NCBI GenBank assembly: GCA_028818705.1
Contig: JAPPNJ010000228.1
Span: 1-49,031 of the forward strand
DNA: 49,031 nucleotides
Direction: 5' to 3'
From: Candidatus Poribacteria bacterium
Lineage (GTDB): Bacteria; Poribacteria; WGA-4E; WGA-3G
Shown here in pieces: positions 24,638-33,617 of the stretch. Positions within the stretch are counted from its first letter, which is position 1. Each line of letters starts with the position of its first letter. A program made the position numbers and the translations under genes. The notes under the pieces were generated by a model, which was not told the origin of the DNA, ran no database searches, and saw only the letters and a list, made by a program, of their open reading frames with translations.

Positions 24638-25576
24638 TTAGGATTCCGCAAGCAGTTTGAGAAGGATTGCCTTCATGCTATGAAGCCGGTTCTCGGATTG
24701 GTCAAAAATGATTGCACGCGCATCGTTGACGAGTTCACCCGAAATCTCATATCCGTGATGTGCGGGGAGACAGTGCATAACCCGACACTCGTGCTCCTTT
24801 AGGAGCTCGGCATTCAATTGATAGGGCATCATCTTTTCCAATCGACGTTTCCGTTCCTTATCAAAAGCAGGATCCGTAAAGAACTCCATATCGACCCACG
24901 TATCCGTGTAGACAATATCGCTTTCCGCGATGACCTTTTGCAGCGAACTCTCAAGACTCGTGGTATTGGTGTCAATTGGCTTATAGAGTCTTTTTCGGGA
25001 AGCCTGTTCCCACAACTCCTTATCAACGGCAGCAGGGTTTACCTCTGGTGCTACAACGGTGACTTCAACGCCTACTTTCATACCAGCAGCAATTAACGAA
25101 TTACAGACATTGTTATGCACACCGATGAAGCATAACTTGACACCTTCCAGCCTACCGAGATGTTCCTGTATTGTCATCAGATCGCCGAGTGCCTGTGTTG
25201 GGTGGTATCTATCACAACAGCCGTTGATTACGGGTACGGTTGCGGCGGCGGCAGCCTCAACGAGTTCGGCGTGTTTCAAGAAACGCGCTAAGATAATGTC
25301 AACGTACGCTGAGAGGACGCGCATTTCATCGCTAAGATCGGCTAACGCAAAATTTGTAGTTCGCCAATCGAGATAGTGGGCATGTCCACCGAGTTGTGTG
25401 ATACCAACTTCGCCCGCGCATCGCGTGCGTGTGGAGGTCTTTTGGAAAAGCAGACAGAGGCTCTTCCCACCGACAATGTGTCTGTATTTTTCGGGATGGT
25501 TCTTAATCTGCAGGCTGTTCTCAACTGTTTCAAGAATATCTGTTTCTGACCAAGGTTTCAGTGTAATGAGGTGCAT
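24638..25576 (-). CDS. argF: Ornithine carbamoyltransferase-like enzyme with variant substrate loop
   Basis: 312 residues. The carbamoyl-phosphate motif S48-T-R-T-R52 and HPTQ (H125-Q128) are intact, and MHCLP (H268-P271) is present. Ornithine carbamoyltransferase makes citrulline from ornithine and carbamoyl phosphate in arginine synthesis. The ornithine-binding DxxxSMG motif is not there. The equivalent place reads D225-TWVDME-FF, so S and G of the SMG loop are missing. The substrate is therefore uncertain; other transcarbamylases (putrescine, acetyl- or succinyl-ornithine) also differ here. GGAGGTAATT before ATG 25576 sets the start; a GTG lies 12 bases upstream. No other arg gene is nearby. 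Confidence 0.7.
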   Translation of the reverse strand: MHLITLKPWSETDILETVENSLQIKNHPEKYRHIVGGKSLCLLFQKTSTRTRCAGEVGITQLGGHAHYLDWRTTNFALADLSDEMRVLSAYVDIILARFLKHAELVEAAAAATVPVINGCCDRYHPTQALGDLMTIQEHLGRLEGVKLCFIGVHNNVCNSLIAAGMKVGVEVTVVAPEVNPAAVDKELWEQASRKRLYKPIDTNTTSLESSLQKVIAESDIVYTDTWVDMEFFTDPAFDKERKRRLEKMMPYQLNAELLKEHECRVMHCLPAHHGYEISGELVNDARAIIFDQSENRLHSMKAILLKLLAES

Positions 25577-25660
25577 AATTACCTCCACGGTAGGGGTCTC
25601 TAAAATTAGAAACTATAATTATACACCACTTTCTGACATAAGTCAAATGTTTTTCTGAGT

Positions 25661-26146
25661 TTAAGCCCGTTCCTGTCTGTAAATTTCCATCTCTTTTTGT
25701 AAGGCTTCAATTTGTTTTTGCTGTGCTTCAATCTTTTCATCTTGTGCGCTAACTTGCTTTCGCTGCAATGCGACGATGATCTGGGGTATCCCGATAACGA
25801 CAGCGATGAAAGCCACTAAAGCCAGGAGTAACATAAAAAGTCCGTTTAACTGCTTTTCTAAAGATCTGATTTCGCCGGTCAGACGTTTGTCCACCTCTCC
25901 GATTTGGCCATCTAACGCACTGATTTGGCCTGTCAGACGTTTTTCCATTTCCGAGATCGTGGTATTTACCTTCTCAATCTCTTGAGAGATATACTCTTTC
26001 GTGCGCGCTTCAGATTTTGCAACTGCTGTTTCGACCTCCTCTTTAACGATGAGGCGGATCTTGTTAACATCCGCTTCAGTGAGTTCACCGAAGGCGGGAA
26101 CACTCAAGAACGAAAGCAGTATTATTAAAGTCGCGATTAATTTCAT
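25661..26146 (-). CDS. Exported membrane-anchored coiled-coil protein
   Basis: 161 residues. A signal peptide (MKLIATLIILLSFLSVPAFG) is followed by a long coiled coil (about 25-100) with the internal repeat EMEKRLTGQISALDGQIGEVDKRLTGEIRSLEKQL. A transmembrane segment (LFMLLLALVAFIAVVIGIPQIIVAL) and a second, Gln/Lys/Glu-rich coiled coil to the C-terminus complete it. It should span the membrane with a helix bundle on each side. No family is named, and a structural or sensor role is conceivable. A promoter-like pair lies at 26277-26306. Confidence 0.65.
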   Translation of the reverse strand: MKLIATLIILLSFLSVPAFGELTEADVNKIRLIVKEEVETAVAKSEARTKEYISQEIEKVNTTISEMEKRLTGQISALDGQIGEVDKRLTGEIRSLEKQLNGLFMLLLALVAFIAVVIGIPQIIVALQRKQVSAQDEKIEAQQKQIEALQKEMEIYRQERA

Positions 26147-26828
26147 TTGACTGTCCTTATTATCCGATTAGGATTTCAGGATGAAACTACCCTAAGCTCT
26201 CTCAAGTCGTGGTGTATCTTTTAGCCTGCATCGATATCTTACCCGTCAAGTCTCTTGCATCCCTTTTCCTTGTAGCATTATATCACATCGTCTCATGCCT
26301 TGGCAACATTTTGTCCGTTTTGTATCAGAGTTGTATTTTAACAGGTTTTAACAGACGGATTCACGGAGGCTTCACGGAGGTTTTTTTGGAGCCTTGATTC
26401 CATTGGGTTTATAATTTAAAATTTATGCGTTCTCCGTGAAAGCGATTTTAAGCGGGTTTAAGTTATATTTTATTTAACGAATAGATATTTTGTTGATTGC
26501 CCAAAATCAGAATTTTTGCGAGGAGCAGATTTCGTTGTAGTTTAACCTGTTGGGCTGTGTTTCTTCTCCGGTGCACACTTAATTGTGGATTTTACGATAA
26601 TTGGGCAAGGTCCGTGTTAATCGTCTGAATCGTGGATAACACGGATTACACAGATGACGCGGATTTTTGCCTGCCGTTTGCTGCTTTTGTTGTCAGAATC
26701 AGGATTTATGGGATTCAAGGATTTTCAGGATAGGACAGAATAAGGTTCTTTGCTCCCGGGGAATGCCCTAAGGCATTCATACCGTTGATTTTAATTCTGA
26801 TTTTGATTCTGATTTCGGAGCAACATGT
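26147..26828. other. Intergenic region with degenerate repeats
   Basis: About 680 bases without a recognisable gene. It holds a minus-strand promoter (26277-26306) and direct repeats such as TTCACGGAGG twice near 26360-26380. AT-rich phrases around 26625-26740 (for example GGATTACACAGATGACGCGG and GGATTCAAGGATTTTCAGGA) resemble widespread intergenic repeats, and a short run of GATTTTGATTCTGAT units lies near 26790-26815. It has the character of accumulated non-coding repeat debris. Confidence 0.5.
26277..26306 (-). promoter_or_regulatory. Promoter for the coiled-coil membrane protein
   Basis: Read on the minus strand, TTGCCA (26306-26301) and a perfect TATAAT (26282-26277) are 18 bp apart. 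The start would be near 26270, about 120 bases before the ATG at 26146. Confidence 0.5.
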
Positions 26829-27831
26829 CTATAGAAAGAGGGACTTTAATGCAGACAAGCTGTTAACAATCTCCACCGTCTCTAAACTGACGGTAATAAC
26901 TTGCCCGATGAGACGGAGGATATACTCAGGGTCTTCGGTGCGATTCGGGTCGTTGGCGATGCCGCTCCGTTTGTCTACCTTGACACGGTATTGATCCACG
27001 ACCCACTCTAACGCTGAGCGGTTCCCCAACCGATAGTCAAACACCTCCAGAGGGATGCCCTCTAATGTCAGAAAATTGTTGTATGTTATACACGTCCTGT
27101 CTTTGGAGAATTTCATTCGCTCTACAGACAAATCTACCTGCATCCCCGGAGTTTCAATCGGATTAAGTTTATCATATTCGGGTTGTGATTCGTAGTTGAC
27201 GTGAAGGTCTGCTAACCGAGTCCCAGCATTAGCGAATGCCCAGAAGTTTTCAGCAAAGGGGATATGGGGTAAGTCTCGCTTGAGATTTTCTTGATACCTC
27301 TGGCGATAATCGAGGTGATGCAAGAGTCCGTAGGTATAGTGGAAGATGTCCCACTTGGTGATGGTGTCATCGCGATAATGCGTTTGGAATTGTGATAATG
27401 CCCAGTCGGTGATGTTTTCACGGCGGTTTGTGCCGTCTTCATCGTAGGTGTAAAAAGGGAAACACTGATTCTTTTCAAATGCTAAATCCAAACTGCATAT
27501 CCTATTTGTAACAAGACAGCCAAAGCCTTTTCTATTACCAATACCAGCGACGCAAATTATCTTATTTTCGTTTTCCGTATCAGGGGTCGGAAAAATGGAA
27601 GGAAGCACATAAACACGCTCATTCATCACCCTATCAAAAAATAAATTTGTTTTTGTAAACGGGCGGTAGAGGGACGGACGTAGTTTTGATTCAGCGAATT
27701 TTGCAAGATGCCCGCCGTTCAGTTTACGTTTCAAGCCTTCACTCCAACTGATTTTTTGTGGATCCGAATCCACGAAATCGTCAAGGTCTGCTCCCGATCT
27801 GTTCTTTGTTCCTATCCATTCAAAGGATATT
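26829..27831 (-). pseudogene. C-terminal fragment of the broken restriction-modification gene
   Basis: This reading frame picks up the same protein after the frameshift near 27830. The family landmarks are WIGTKNRSGADLDDFVDSDP, KISWSEGLKR, SLYRPFTKTNLFFDRVMNERVY and the terminal YILRLIGQVITVSLETV. They belong to the C-terminal target-recognition part of type ISP/IIG enzymes. The frame stays open upstream to an ATG at 27977, but that portion is an out-of-frame reading of the upstream gene and has no family features. No ribosome site was found for independent translation. It is probably untranslated or a decayed part. Confidence 0.65.
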
Positions 27832-29556
27832 GATACTAACACCGACCTGAATACCGAACACATTGGAATCCCCCGGCTGTCCTTTGCGGACGTTCCCACC
27901 CAAGTCCAAGATATAAAGTGTATCAAACTCATCGACGAGATGTTGTCGCATTCCGTCAAACATCTGTCCATCAACAAAACCGTTGTTTGTTACAAAGGCA
28001 ACAATACCTTCATCGCCAAGTTTATCCATTGCCCATCGGAACGCTTTGATGTATGGATCGTAGAGTTTGTTTTTTGACTGTGCCTTAGAGGAGGTGGCGA
28101 ATGTGTCCCGCACTCGGGCGTCAACTCCTGCATGCGGACGATTCCTGTTGTTATCATTCTCGTTGTCTTGGCTTGCATTGTAAGGTGGATTGCCGATAAC
28201 CACGAACATAGGAATTTCTCGCTGCTCCTCAACTCGCAGTGTATTTTCTGGCGTGAAATAGGCAAACTGTCCTGTTTGGTGTGGCGCGTCCATCAGACCG
28301 AATGTATCAAACGTATCTACGAAGCAGATATGCGGAAAGGGTTCATAACTGCCGGTTCTCTCAAAATAGGCGTGTTCTATGTTGAGACTGGCGATGTAGT
28401 AAGGGAGTAGCATTACCTCGTTGCAGTGAAGTTCCTCGCGGTATTTCTGGGATAAACGTCTCCCTTGAATCTCTTGCATGAGGCGGACGATAAAATTACC
28501 AGTCCCTACAAACGGATCAATGATGTGAACCCCCATATCCGAAAGTGAACGTCCAAATTCAGTCTTGAGAACATGTTCTACGCTTTTCACCATGAAGTCA
28601 ACTATCGGCTGTGGTGTGTAGACGATGCCGTGCGTATCGGCAATATCGACGGAGAAGCCTTGAAAGAATTGTTCATAGACGGTGTTCAGAAATGCCTGTT
28701 TCTGTGAAAAATCGGTGATAGCGGCGGCGGTTTTCTCAATGGCAAGGTAGAACGGATCCAGGGGACGTAGGAACTCGGAACGGCTTGGTGAGCGGCGGGT
28801 AAGGATGTGGATAACCTTTTCAATCTCTTGGGCGATGATGTTCCTGTTAGTGAAATCAGGATTGTCGAAGACAGTGCGGAAAATCCGCTCGGTGAGGAGG
28901 TGCTGGATGAGCATCTCCTCGACTTGTGCCTCGGTGAGGTTCGGGTCAATAGATGCTCTGCATTGCTGATGGAAGTTCCCAAATGCCTGCCGAAATAGAG
29001 GATTGTCCTGCCTCTCGGTCTCAATGTGTTTTGCGACACCGCGCCCTAATACAGGGACTTTTTCTTTGAATTCTTCAACCGCAGCATACCAATCAAGGAT
29101 GTTCTCTTCCTGATACGCAAAGAAAGTATTTAGCAAATTGATAAGGTTCTGTGGATCCGTAAGGTCTACATCAAGACGGAGATGTCCGTTTTGATAGAGA
29201 AGTGCCCGGGTCGGGGATTGAAAGATGATATTTTTAAAAGGATAACCCGCCGCTGCTTTCTTTCGTGCTTCTGTTGGGAGGTCGTCGTGTGTATCCTTCG
29301 CTTCCCAGTGTCCGTGTGGTAAGTCAAATGCGTCAACAACCTCACCATCTATCCGAATCCGTCTTTTCTCTGGGGTGTAGTGGGTCTTTTCACAGACGAG
29401 AATGCGGTCTGTTCGTCTGCAATAATGCTGGAGCAGGTTTTGGAATGCGGTTCGGACTGCGCCTTCGTGTTCTACGCCGATTTTGGTGTATGCTTTGAGT
29501 TCTGTGTAGTAGTTTTTGATGGGCTTGTGTGTCGGTTTGATGTTGAGTGCTGGCAT
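27820..29556 (-). CDS. Type ISP/IIG-like restriction-modification enzyme, N-terminal nuclease and methyltransferase part (truncated by frameshift)
   Basis: About 578 residues. An N-terminal PD-(D/E)xK-like nuclease region is suggested by VVDAFDLPHGHWEAKD and the following FQSPTRALLYQNG. A helical connector comes next, then a gamma-class N6-adenine methyltransferase with motif I DPFVGTGNF and catalytic motif IV NPPY. The frame breaks after VFGIQVGVSINIL at a TGA. Intact relatives usually run on to about 1,000 residues or more. GGAGAAAACGTC before ATG 29556 sets the start. A palindromic promoter lies directly upstream. No helicase domain is present. Methylation may persist if this part folds, but specificity would be lost. 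Confidence 0.7.
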   Translation of the reverse strand: MPALNIKPTHKPIKNYYTELKAYTKIGVEHEGAVRTAFQNLLQHYCRRTDRILVCEKTHYTPEKRRIRIDGEVVDAFDLPHGHWEAKDTHDDLPTEARKKAAAGYPFKNIIFQSPTRALLYQNGHLRLDVDLTDPQNLINLLNTFFAYQEENILDWYAAVEEFKEKVPVLGRGVAKHIETERQDNPLFRQAFGNFHQQCRASIDPNLTEAQVEEMLIQHLLTERIFRTVFDNPDFTNRNIIAQEIEKVIHILTRRSPSRSEFLRPLDPFYLAIEKTAAAITDFSQKQAFLNTVYEQFFQGFSVDIADTHGIVYTPQPIVDFMVKSVEHVLKTEFGRSLSDMGVHIIDPFVGTGNFIVRLMQEIQGRRLSQKYREELHCNEVMLLPYYIASLNIEHAYFERTGSYEPFPHICFVDTFDTFGLMDAPHQTGQFAYFTPENTLRVEEQREIPMFVVIGNPPYNASQDNENDNNRNRPHAGVDARVRDTFATSSKAQSKNKLYDPYIKAFRWAMDKLGDEGIVAFVTNNGFVDGQMFDGMRQHLVDEFDTLYILDLGGNVRKGQPGDSNVFGIQVGVSINIL

Positions 29557-29566
29557 GACGTTTTCT

Positions 29567-29614
29567 CCGTGTATAGTTGGCAATTGGGGTACGGACATTG
29601 CCAATTATACACGG
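29567..29614. promoter_or_regulatory. 18-bp inverted repeat (operator-like) over the restriction-modification promoter
   Basis: CCGTGTATAGTTGGCAAT (29567-29584) and ATTGCCAATTATACACGG (29597-29614) are inverted repeats matching at 17 of 18 positions, with a 12-base spacer. The right arm contains the -10 box, and the dyad ends 11 bases before the ATG at 29556. No T-run follows on the minus strand, so it is not a standard terminator. An operator for a controller protein or autoregulation is likely. Confidence 0.65.
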
Positions 29615-29633
29615 ATATAGGAGGTGGTTGCAA
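29604..29633 (-). promoter_or_regulatory. Promoter of the restriction-modification gene
   Basis: On the minus strand, TTGCAA (29633-29628) and a perfect TATAAT (29609-29604) are 18 bp apart. Transcription would start near 29597, inside the large dyad, giving a short leader of about 40 bases. Confidence 0.6.
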
Positions 29634-29642
29634 GGGGAAAAT

Positions 29643-30713
29643 TTATTGTCTGTCCCATGGAATTTCGACCCCTAACTCCTGAGCAAGTTGTTCAAGTTCT
29701 TGCACGGGTTCTCGGTGAAGCGGTATCCCGTTTGCCCGGCGTTCCTCGGTTAGCTCCCACTCAATCTCACCAGGGAGGGTAACGCGCGTGAATCCACTAC
29801 GCGGTGTAGCTTGACGTGTCATCTGAATTTGCCGGTCGATTTCAGCCTTAAATTCCGCAACAGATGTGAAACTGGCGATGTTAATCGCGAAGAAAAAGTG
29901 TGATGACTGGCGCTTCTCTGGCGGCGTATCTCCAGGCTGAAAGTGCTTATTGATACCCATCAAGCCACCGCTTAAGGGACCGCATAAAACGTCCATCACC
30001 ATCGCAAGTGCCGAGCCTTTGGGACCCGCAGCGGGTAGGATGGCGGCGACCTTGCTTGGATCCTCGGTTTCATTGCCTTCAGCGTCTAATCCCCAACCTA
30101 ACGGTATTTTCTCTTGATACAACCTCGCTGTTCCAATCCGTCCAGCGGCAGCAGCACCACACGCCATATCTAACACCAGTGGCGGCTCTTCGCCCGATGG
30201 AATCGCATACGAGAACGCATTGTTTCCAATCGAAATGCTCCTCGCACCGAAAACAGCAACATTCACACCGAGCCCATTCGTCGTTGCGAAACCGATCATA
30301 TCGTGTTCTATAGCTCGCAGGGCATGACTGGAGGCAGCGCCAAAATGGTTGCTATTCCGGACGATGGCGACACCAATCGAAGTAGATTTCGCTTTCTCGA
30401 TGGCGATGTTCATTGCGCGAACGCCAACAAGATGCCCTAATCCCCGATCACCATCCAACAATGCAGAGGCAGCGTTATCTTCGAGCCTTTGAAGCGCCGG
30501 TGTAGGATTTATATCGCCGTTGATGATGCCTCGTACATAGCGCGGGACAGCGCGTGTTGCGTGAGAATGTACACCTCGCAAGTCCATCAGAACCTGCATT
30601 TCCGCGACAGTATCTGCATCTGACTGAGCCACGCCTACTTTTTGATACAGCTGGCTACAGACGGTTTGCAATGCAGACGCGTCTACAATTACTTCTTGTT
30701 CGTGTCGATTCAT
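29643..30713 (-). CDS. Ldh-family NAD(P)-dependent dehydrogenase (malate/lactate/ureidoglycolate type)
   Basis: 356 residues. Typical of the Ldh_2 superfamily are DLRGVHSHATRAVPRYVRGI, DGDRGLGHLVG, the NSNHFGAASSHALRA segment with the catalytic His, IGNNAFSYAIPSG and PKGSALAMVMDVLCGPLSGG. These enzymes reduce or oxidise 2-hydroxy acids (malate, L-lactate, ureidoglycolate, 2,3-diketogulonate and others) with NAD(P). The exact substrate cannot be told. TAGGAGTATTTAGCC before the ATG is a strong ribosome site. The gene is separated from the restriction-modification gene by a dedicated promoter. Confidence 0.85.
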   Translation of the reverse strand: MNRHEQEVIVDASALQTVCSQLYQKVGVAQSDADTVAEMQVLMDLRGVHSHATRAVPRYVRGIINGDINPTPALQRLEDNAASALLDGDRGLGHLVGVRAMNIAIEKAKSTSIGVAIVRNSNHFGAASSHALRAIEHDMIGFATTNGLGVNVAVFGARSISIGNNAFSYAIPSGEEPPLVLDMACGAAAAGRIGTARLYQEKIPLGWGLDAEGNETEDPSKVAAILPAAGPKGSALAMVMDVLCGPLSGGLMGINKHFQPGDTPPEKRQSSHFFFAINIASFTSVAEFKAEIDRQIQMTRQATPRSGFTRVTLPGEIEWELTEERRANGIPLHREPVQELEQLAQELGVEIPWDRQ

Positions 30714-30740
30714 GGCTAAATACTCCTAATTCGAGGTGTT

Positions 30741-30941
30741 TCAGCTATGACCTTCAAGATGCCAGTCTATACGCTGGTTGATATTATCTATCTTTTGTTC
30801 CAGTCGTCTCTCAACTTCTTTTAACTCATTTCTAACTTCTTTTATATCGTCTTTGGTTGCGGATCTAAAGAAATTGATAACCGTTCCAAGGGCAACTATA
30901 CCAGAGAATATAACTGTTAATATCGTTCCCCACAGAGGCAC
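30741..30941 (-). CDS. Small membrane coiled-coil protein
   Basis: 66 residues starting with GTG (VPLWGTILTVIFSGIVALGTVINFF): one membrane helix, then a charged coiled coil (DDIKEVRNELKEVERRLEQKIDNINQRID). The longest frame reaches 31007, but a good minus-strand promoter lies at 30975-31004, and AAGGAGAACAATC fits the GTG at 30941. The extra N-terminus would therefore be untranscribed. No family is recognised. It ends 27 bases before the dehydrogenase start and could be co-transcribed with it. Confidence 0.6.
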   Translation of the reverse strand: MPLWGTILTVIFSGIVALGTVINFFRSATKDDIKEVRNELKEVERRLEQKIDNINQRIDWHLEGHS

Positions 30942-30974
30942 GATTGTTCTCCTTGTTAGGTCAGAGTTTACTCT

Positions 30975-31004
30975 ATTATAGCACATATAACTTTTACTTG
31001 CCAA
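30975..31004 (-). promoter_or_regulatory. Promoter for the small membrane protein and dehydrogenase
   Basis: On the minus strand, TTGGCA (31004-30999) and a perfect TATAAT (30980-30975) are 18 bp apart. The start near 30968 would be about 27 bases before the GTG at 30941. Confidence 0.55.
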
Positions 31005-31041
31005 CAAATAACAACCTTCTTACAGGGGCATTTACATTTAC

Positions 31042-31071
31042 TTGACTCTGTGCCCTGCGTTATGGTATTAT
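31042..31071 (+). promoter_or_regulatory. Promoter of the DUF1592-type gene
   Basis: TTGACT (31042-31047) and TATTAT (31066-31071) are 18 bp apart, about 92 bases before the ATG at 31163. Confidence 0.5.
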
Positions 31072-31162
31072 ACTATACAGCAGAAAGACATTTGTAATAA
31101 CTAAAACACAATTTTGTCTATGGAAAGCAAGATCTTACCCTTTTAGCACGGGGAGCAGCTCG

Positions 31163-33595
31163 ATGATTTTGCGCAATTATATCCTACGATACCTCTCTCT
31201 AATCCTGGTGCTGGCACTCGTTACACTTACCGCTAATCCAGGTGAACAGAACACTTCTGACTTTTCACAAAATGGCGCACTATTCTTGGAACAGTACTGT
31301 TTCAGTTGTCACGCTGGGGACCAACCCGCTGCCGAACTCTCTTTGGACGCATTTGCAGATAACCATTCCTTAATCAAGCATCGCGATATCTGGGAACGGG
31401 TTCTGGACATGGTAACGACAGGTCAAATGCCACCACCAGAAGGTGAACAGCCGTCGATGGAGGCTTCAGAAGCGTTTGTATCACACATTGAATCAATCTT
31501 TGAACACGCAGATCTCACGGCGAAACCTGACCCTGGACGCATCACTGTCCGTCGACTCAATAGGGTTGAGTACAAAAACACCGTTCGAGACCTGCTCGGT
31601 GCCGATTTCAACCCTACTGAAAATTTTCCCGCAGACGATATAGGCTACGGCTTTGATAATATCGGTGATGTGCTTACGGTGTCCCCACTTTTGATGGAAC
31701 GCTACCTCGAAGCCGCAGAAGCAATCGCTACGCGTGTAATCGTGCTGGATCCACTCCCACCAACTAAACGCTACCAGAATGGTAAATTTCTTGAGCCACG
31801 CCACGACGATGTTCCTGATGAACGCTACCGACTGCTCGATCCAATCGCCACAGAGGCGTGGAAAACAGGCCCCTTTACAACAAGCGCAGACAAATTCAAA
31901 ATAACACCCGACGCAGAAATTATCTTCCGCGCAACACTCTATGCTGAGACGGAGAGTGACACCCCCGTAGAGGTCGTTTTATTCATTCAAGGCGACGAAT
32001 TAGAGAACGTAACTCCACCGGAGAAACTTACACGTTTAGTGGGGGTAGATCCGACGGCAGATAATAATATCAAAGTTTTGAAGGCTTTTGAGATTACCGC
32101 TCGCAGTCCCGAAGAAAACCAGCGGATTGAATTCCTTATTACCGGTATTCCAAACGTTGAAAACGTCGGGATTGCGATGCTGAAGCCCAAAGAAGGTGAA
32201 CTACACGCCAAACTTCAGATTCGCGTGCTCTGGTCAGAAGGTCCATTGGAGACCAGACCTGATTCTCACTTCAAGATTTTGGCATGCACACCGGACACTC
32301 CTCAATCAGAACAGACTCGGGAAGTCTTGAGTCGCTTGCTTCGTCGGGCATATCGCCGTCCACCTACGCAAGATGAAGTCGAGGAACTCGCACAGTTCGT
32401 AGCAACAATCCAGGCAGAAGGTATGGAGTGGGAAGCGTGTATCCAACAGGCAATTAAAGTTGTTCTCTGTTCGCCCAAATTCCTGTTTCGATTGGAGTTA
32501 GATGACCGTCCACAAACGACTGAACCATACCCGATTGATGAATTTCATCTCGCCTCACGGCTCTCCTACTTCTTGTGGAGCAGCATGCCGGACGACGAAC
32601 TTCTTGAGCTCGCTGAGAAAAACCAACTGACTGTCAACCTTGAGGCACAGGTTAAACGGATGCTGGCAGATCCGAAAGCAATAGAATTGGGAAGTAACTT
32701 TGGAACTCAGTGGCTACAAATTCAACGACTGACTACAGCTGAACCTGATCTTGAGCAATTTCCGTCATTTACTGGTGCTTTACGTGCCGCGATGCTAAAG
32801 GAGACAGAACTTTTTGTCGATTCAATTTTTCGTGAAGACCGGAGTGTACTTGAATTGATTGATGCGGATTATACTTTTCTCAATTTCCGCTTAGCGAATC
32901 ATTACGGTATTGCTGATACGCAAGGAAACTGGCTGGGAGGGAAAAAAAATGTACCCGGCGGCGAAGCTATTAAGGGTTGGGAATTTCGCCGAGTTAATTT
33001 GCAAAGTGCCATACGCGGTGGTATACTGACCCATGCCAGCGTCTTGACGGTGACTTCTAATCCAAAACGCACTTCACCCGTTAAAAGGGGGCGCTGGGTG
33101 CTGGAGCAGGTACTTGGGACACCACCACCGCCGCCACCACCAGATGTGCCGGAGATAGAGGAGGAAGGTGAAGTTGTTAGCGGAAGTACGCTGCGTGAAC
33201 GCCTTGAGCAACACCGAGCAGATCCGGCTTGCGCTAACTGCCATGCCAAAATGGATCCTATCGGATTTGCTCTGGAAAATTATAATCCAATCGGCGCTTT
33301 TCGTACTAAATCTGGCGGATCGAAGCTTGATGTAACCGCTGAATTGCCAGATGGAACAATAGTTCACGGTATAACAGACCTGAAACAAGTCGTTATGGAT
33401 AGAAAGCATCAATTTGTGCGTTGTTTGACAGAAAAGATGTTGACTTATGCTTTAGGCAGAGGATTGGAATACTACGACAGACCGACCATTGCGTATATCG
33501 TCGCACAACTTGAATCCAGAGGCTACAGAAGTTCTGTACTGATTACAGAAATTGTCAAAAGTGATCCGTTCCGTTTATGCCGCGGCACAAATTGA
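31163..33595 (+). CDS. Secreted Planctomycetes-type cytochrome/DUF1592 family protein
   Basis: 810 residues. A signal peptide is followed by a haem-binding CFSCH motif (Cys46, Cys49, His50) with downstream GQMPPP, the Planctomycete cytochrome C pattern. The usual DUF1587-DUF1592-DUF1588-DUF1585 order then appears: RRLNRVEYKNTVRDLLG near residue 130, RLLRRAYRRPPTQDE, SRLSYFLWSSMPDDEL, and the second Cys pair CANCHAKMDPIGFALENYNPIGAFR. These proteins are electron-transfer or surface proteins of unproven function, often abundant in polysaccharide-degrading bacteria. A DUF1552 gene normally follows; here an SMP-30 gene lies between them. GGGGAG precedes the ATG. Confidence 0.85.
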   Translation: MILRNYILRYLSLILVLALVTLTANPGEQNTSDFSQNGALFLEQYCFSCHAGDQPAAELSLDAFADNHSLIKHRDIWERVLDMVTTGQMPPPEGEQPSMEASEAFVSHIESIFEHADLTAKPDPGRITVRRLNRVEYKNTVRDLLGADFNPTENFPADDIGYGFDNIGDVLTVSPLLMERYLEAAEAIATRVIVLDPLPPTKRYQNGKFLEPRHDDVPDERYRLLDPIATEAWKTGPFTTSADKFKITPDAEIIFRATLYAETESDTPVEVVLFIQGDELENVTPPEKLTRLVGVDPTADNNIKVLKAFEITARSPEENQRIEFLITGIPNVENVGIAMLKPKEGELHAKLQIRVLWSEGPLETRPDSHFKILACTPDTPQSEQTREVLSRLLRRAYRRPPTQDEVEELAQFVATIQAEGMEWEACIQQAIKVVLCSPKFLFRLELDDRPQTTEPYPIDEFHLASRLSYFLWSSMPDDELLELAEKNQLTVNLEAQVKRMLADPKAIELGSNFGTQWLQIQRLTTAEPDLEQFPSFTGALRAAMLKETELFVDSIFREDRSVLELIDADYTFLNFRLANHYGIADTQGNWLGGKKNVPGGEAIKGWEFRRVNLQSAIRGGILTHASVLTVTSNPKRTSPVKRGRWVLEQVLGTPPPPPPPDVPEIEEEGEVVSGSTLRERLEQHRADPACANCHAKMDPIGFALENYNPIGAFRTKSGGSKLDVTAELPDGTIVHGITDLKQVVMDRKHQFVRCLTEKMLTYALGRGLEYYDRPTIAYIVAQLESRGYRSSVLITEIVKSDPFRLCRGTN

Positions 33596-33617
33596 ACATC
33601 AAACATCGGAGACGCTC

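Noticed and set aside
27832..27977. N-terminal extension of the C-terminal restriction fragment
   Set aside because: This part is an out-of-frame reading of the methyltransferase gene. Family similarity begins only near 27830.
29567..29614. Intrinsic terminator of the Ldh-family gene
   Set aside because: The stem is long, but no T-run follows on the minus strand and it contains a promoter -10 box, so an operator fits better.
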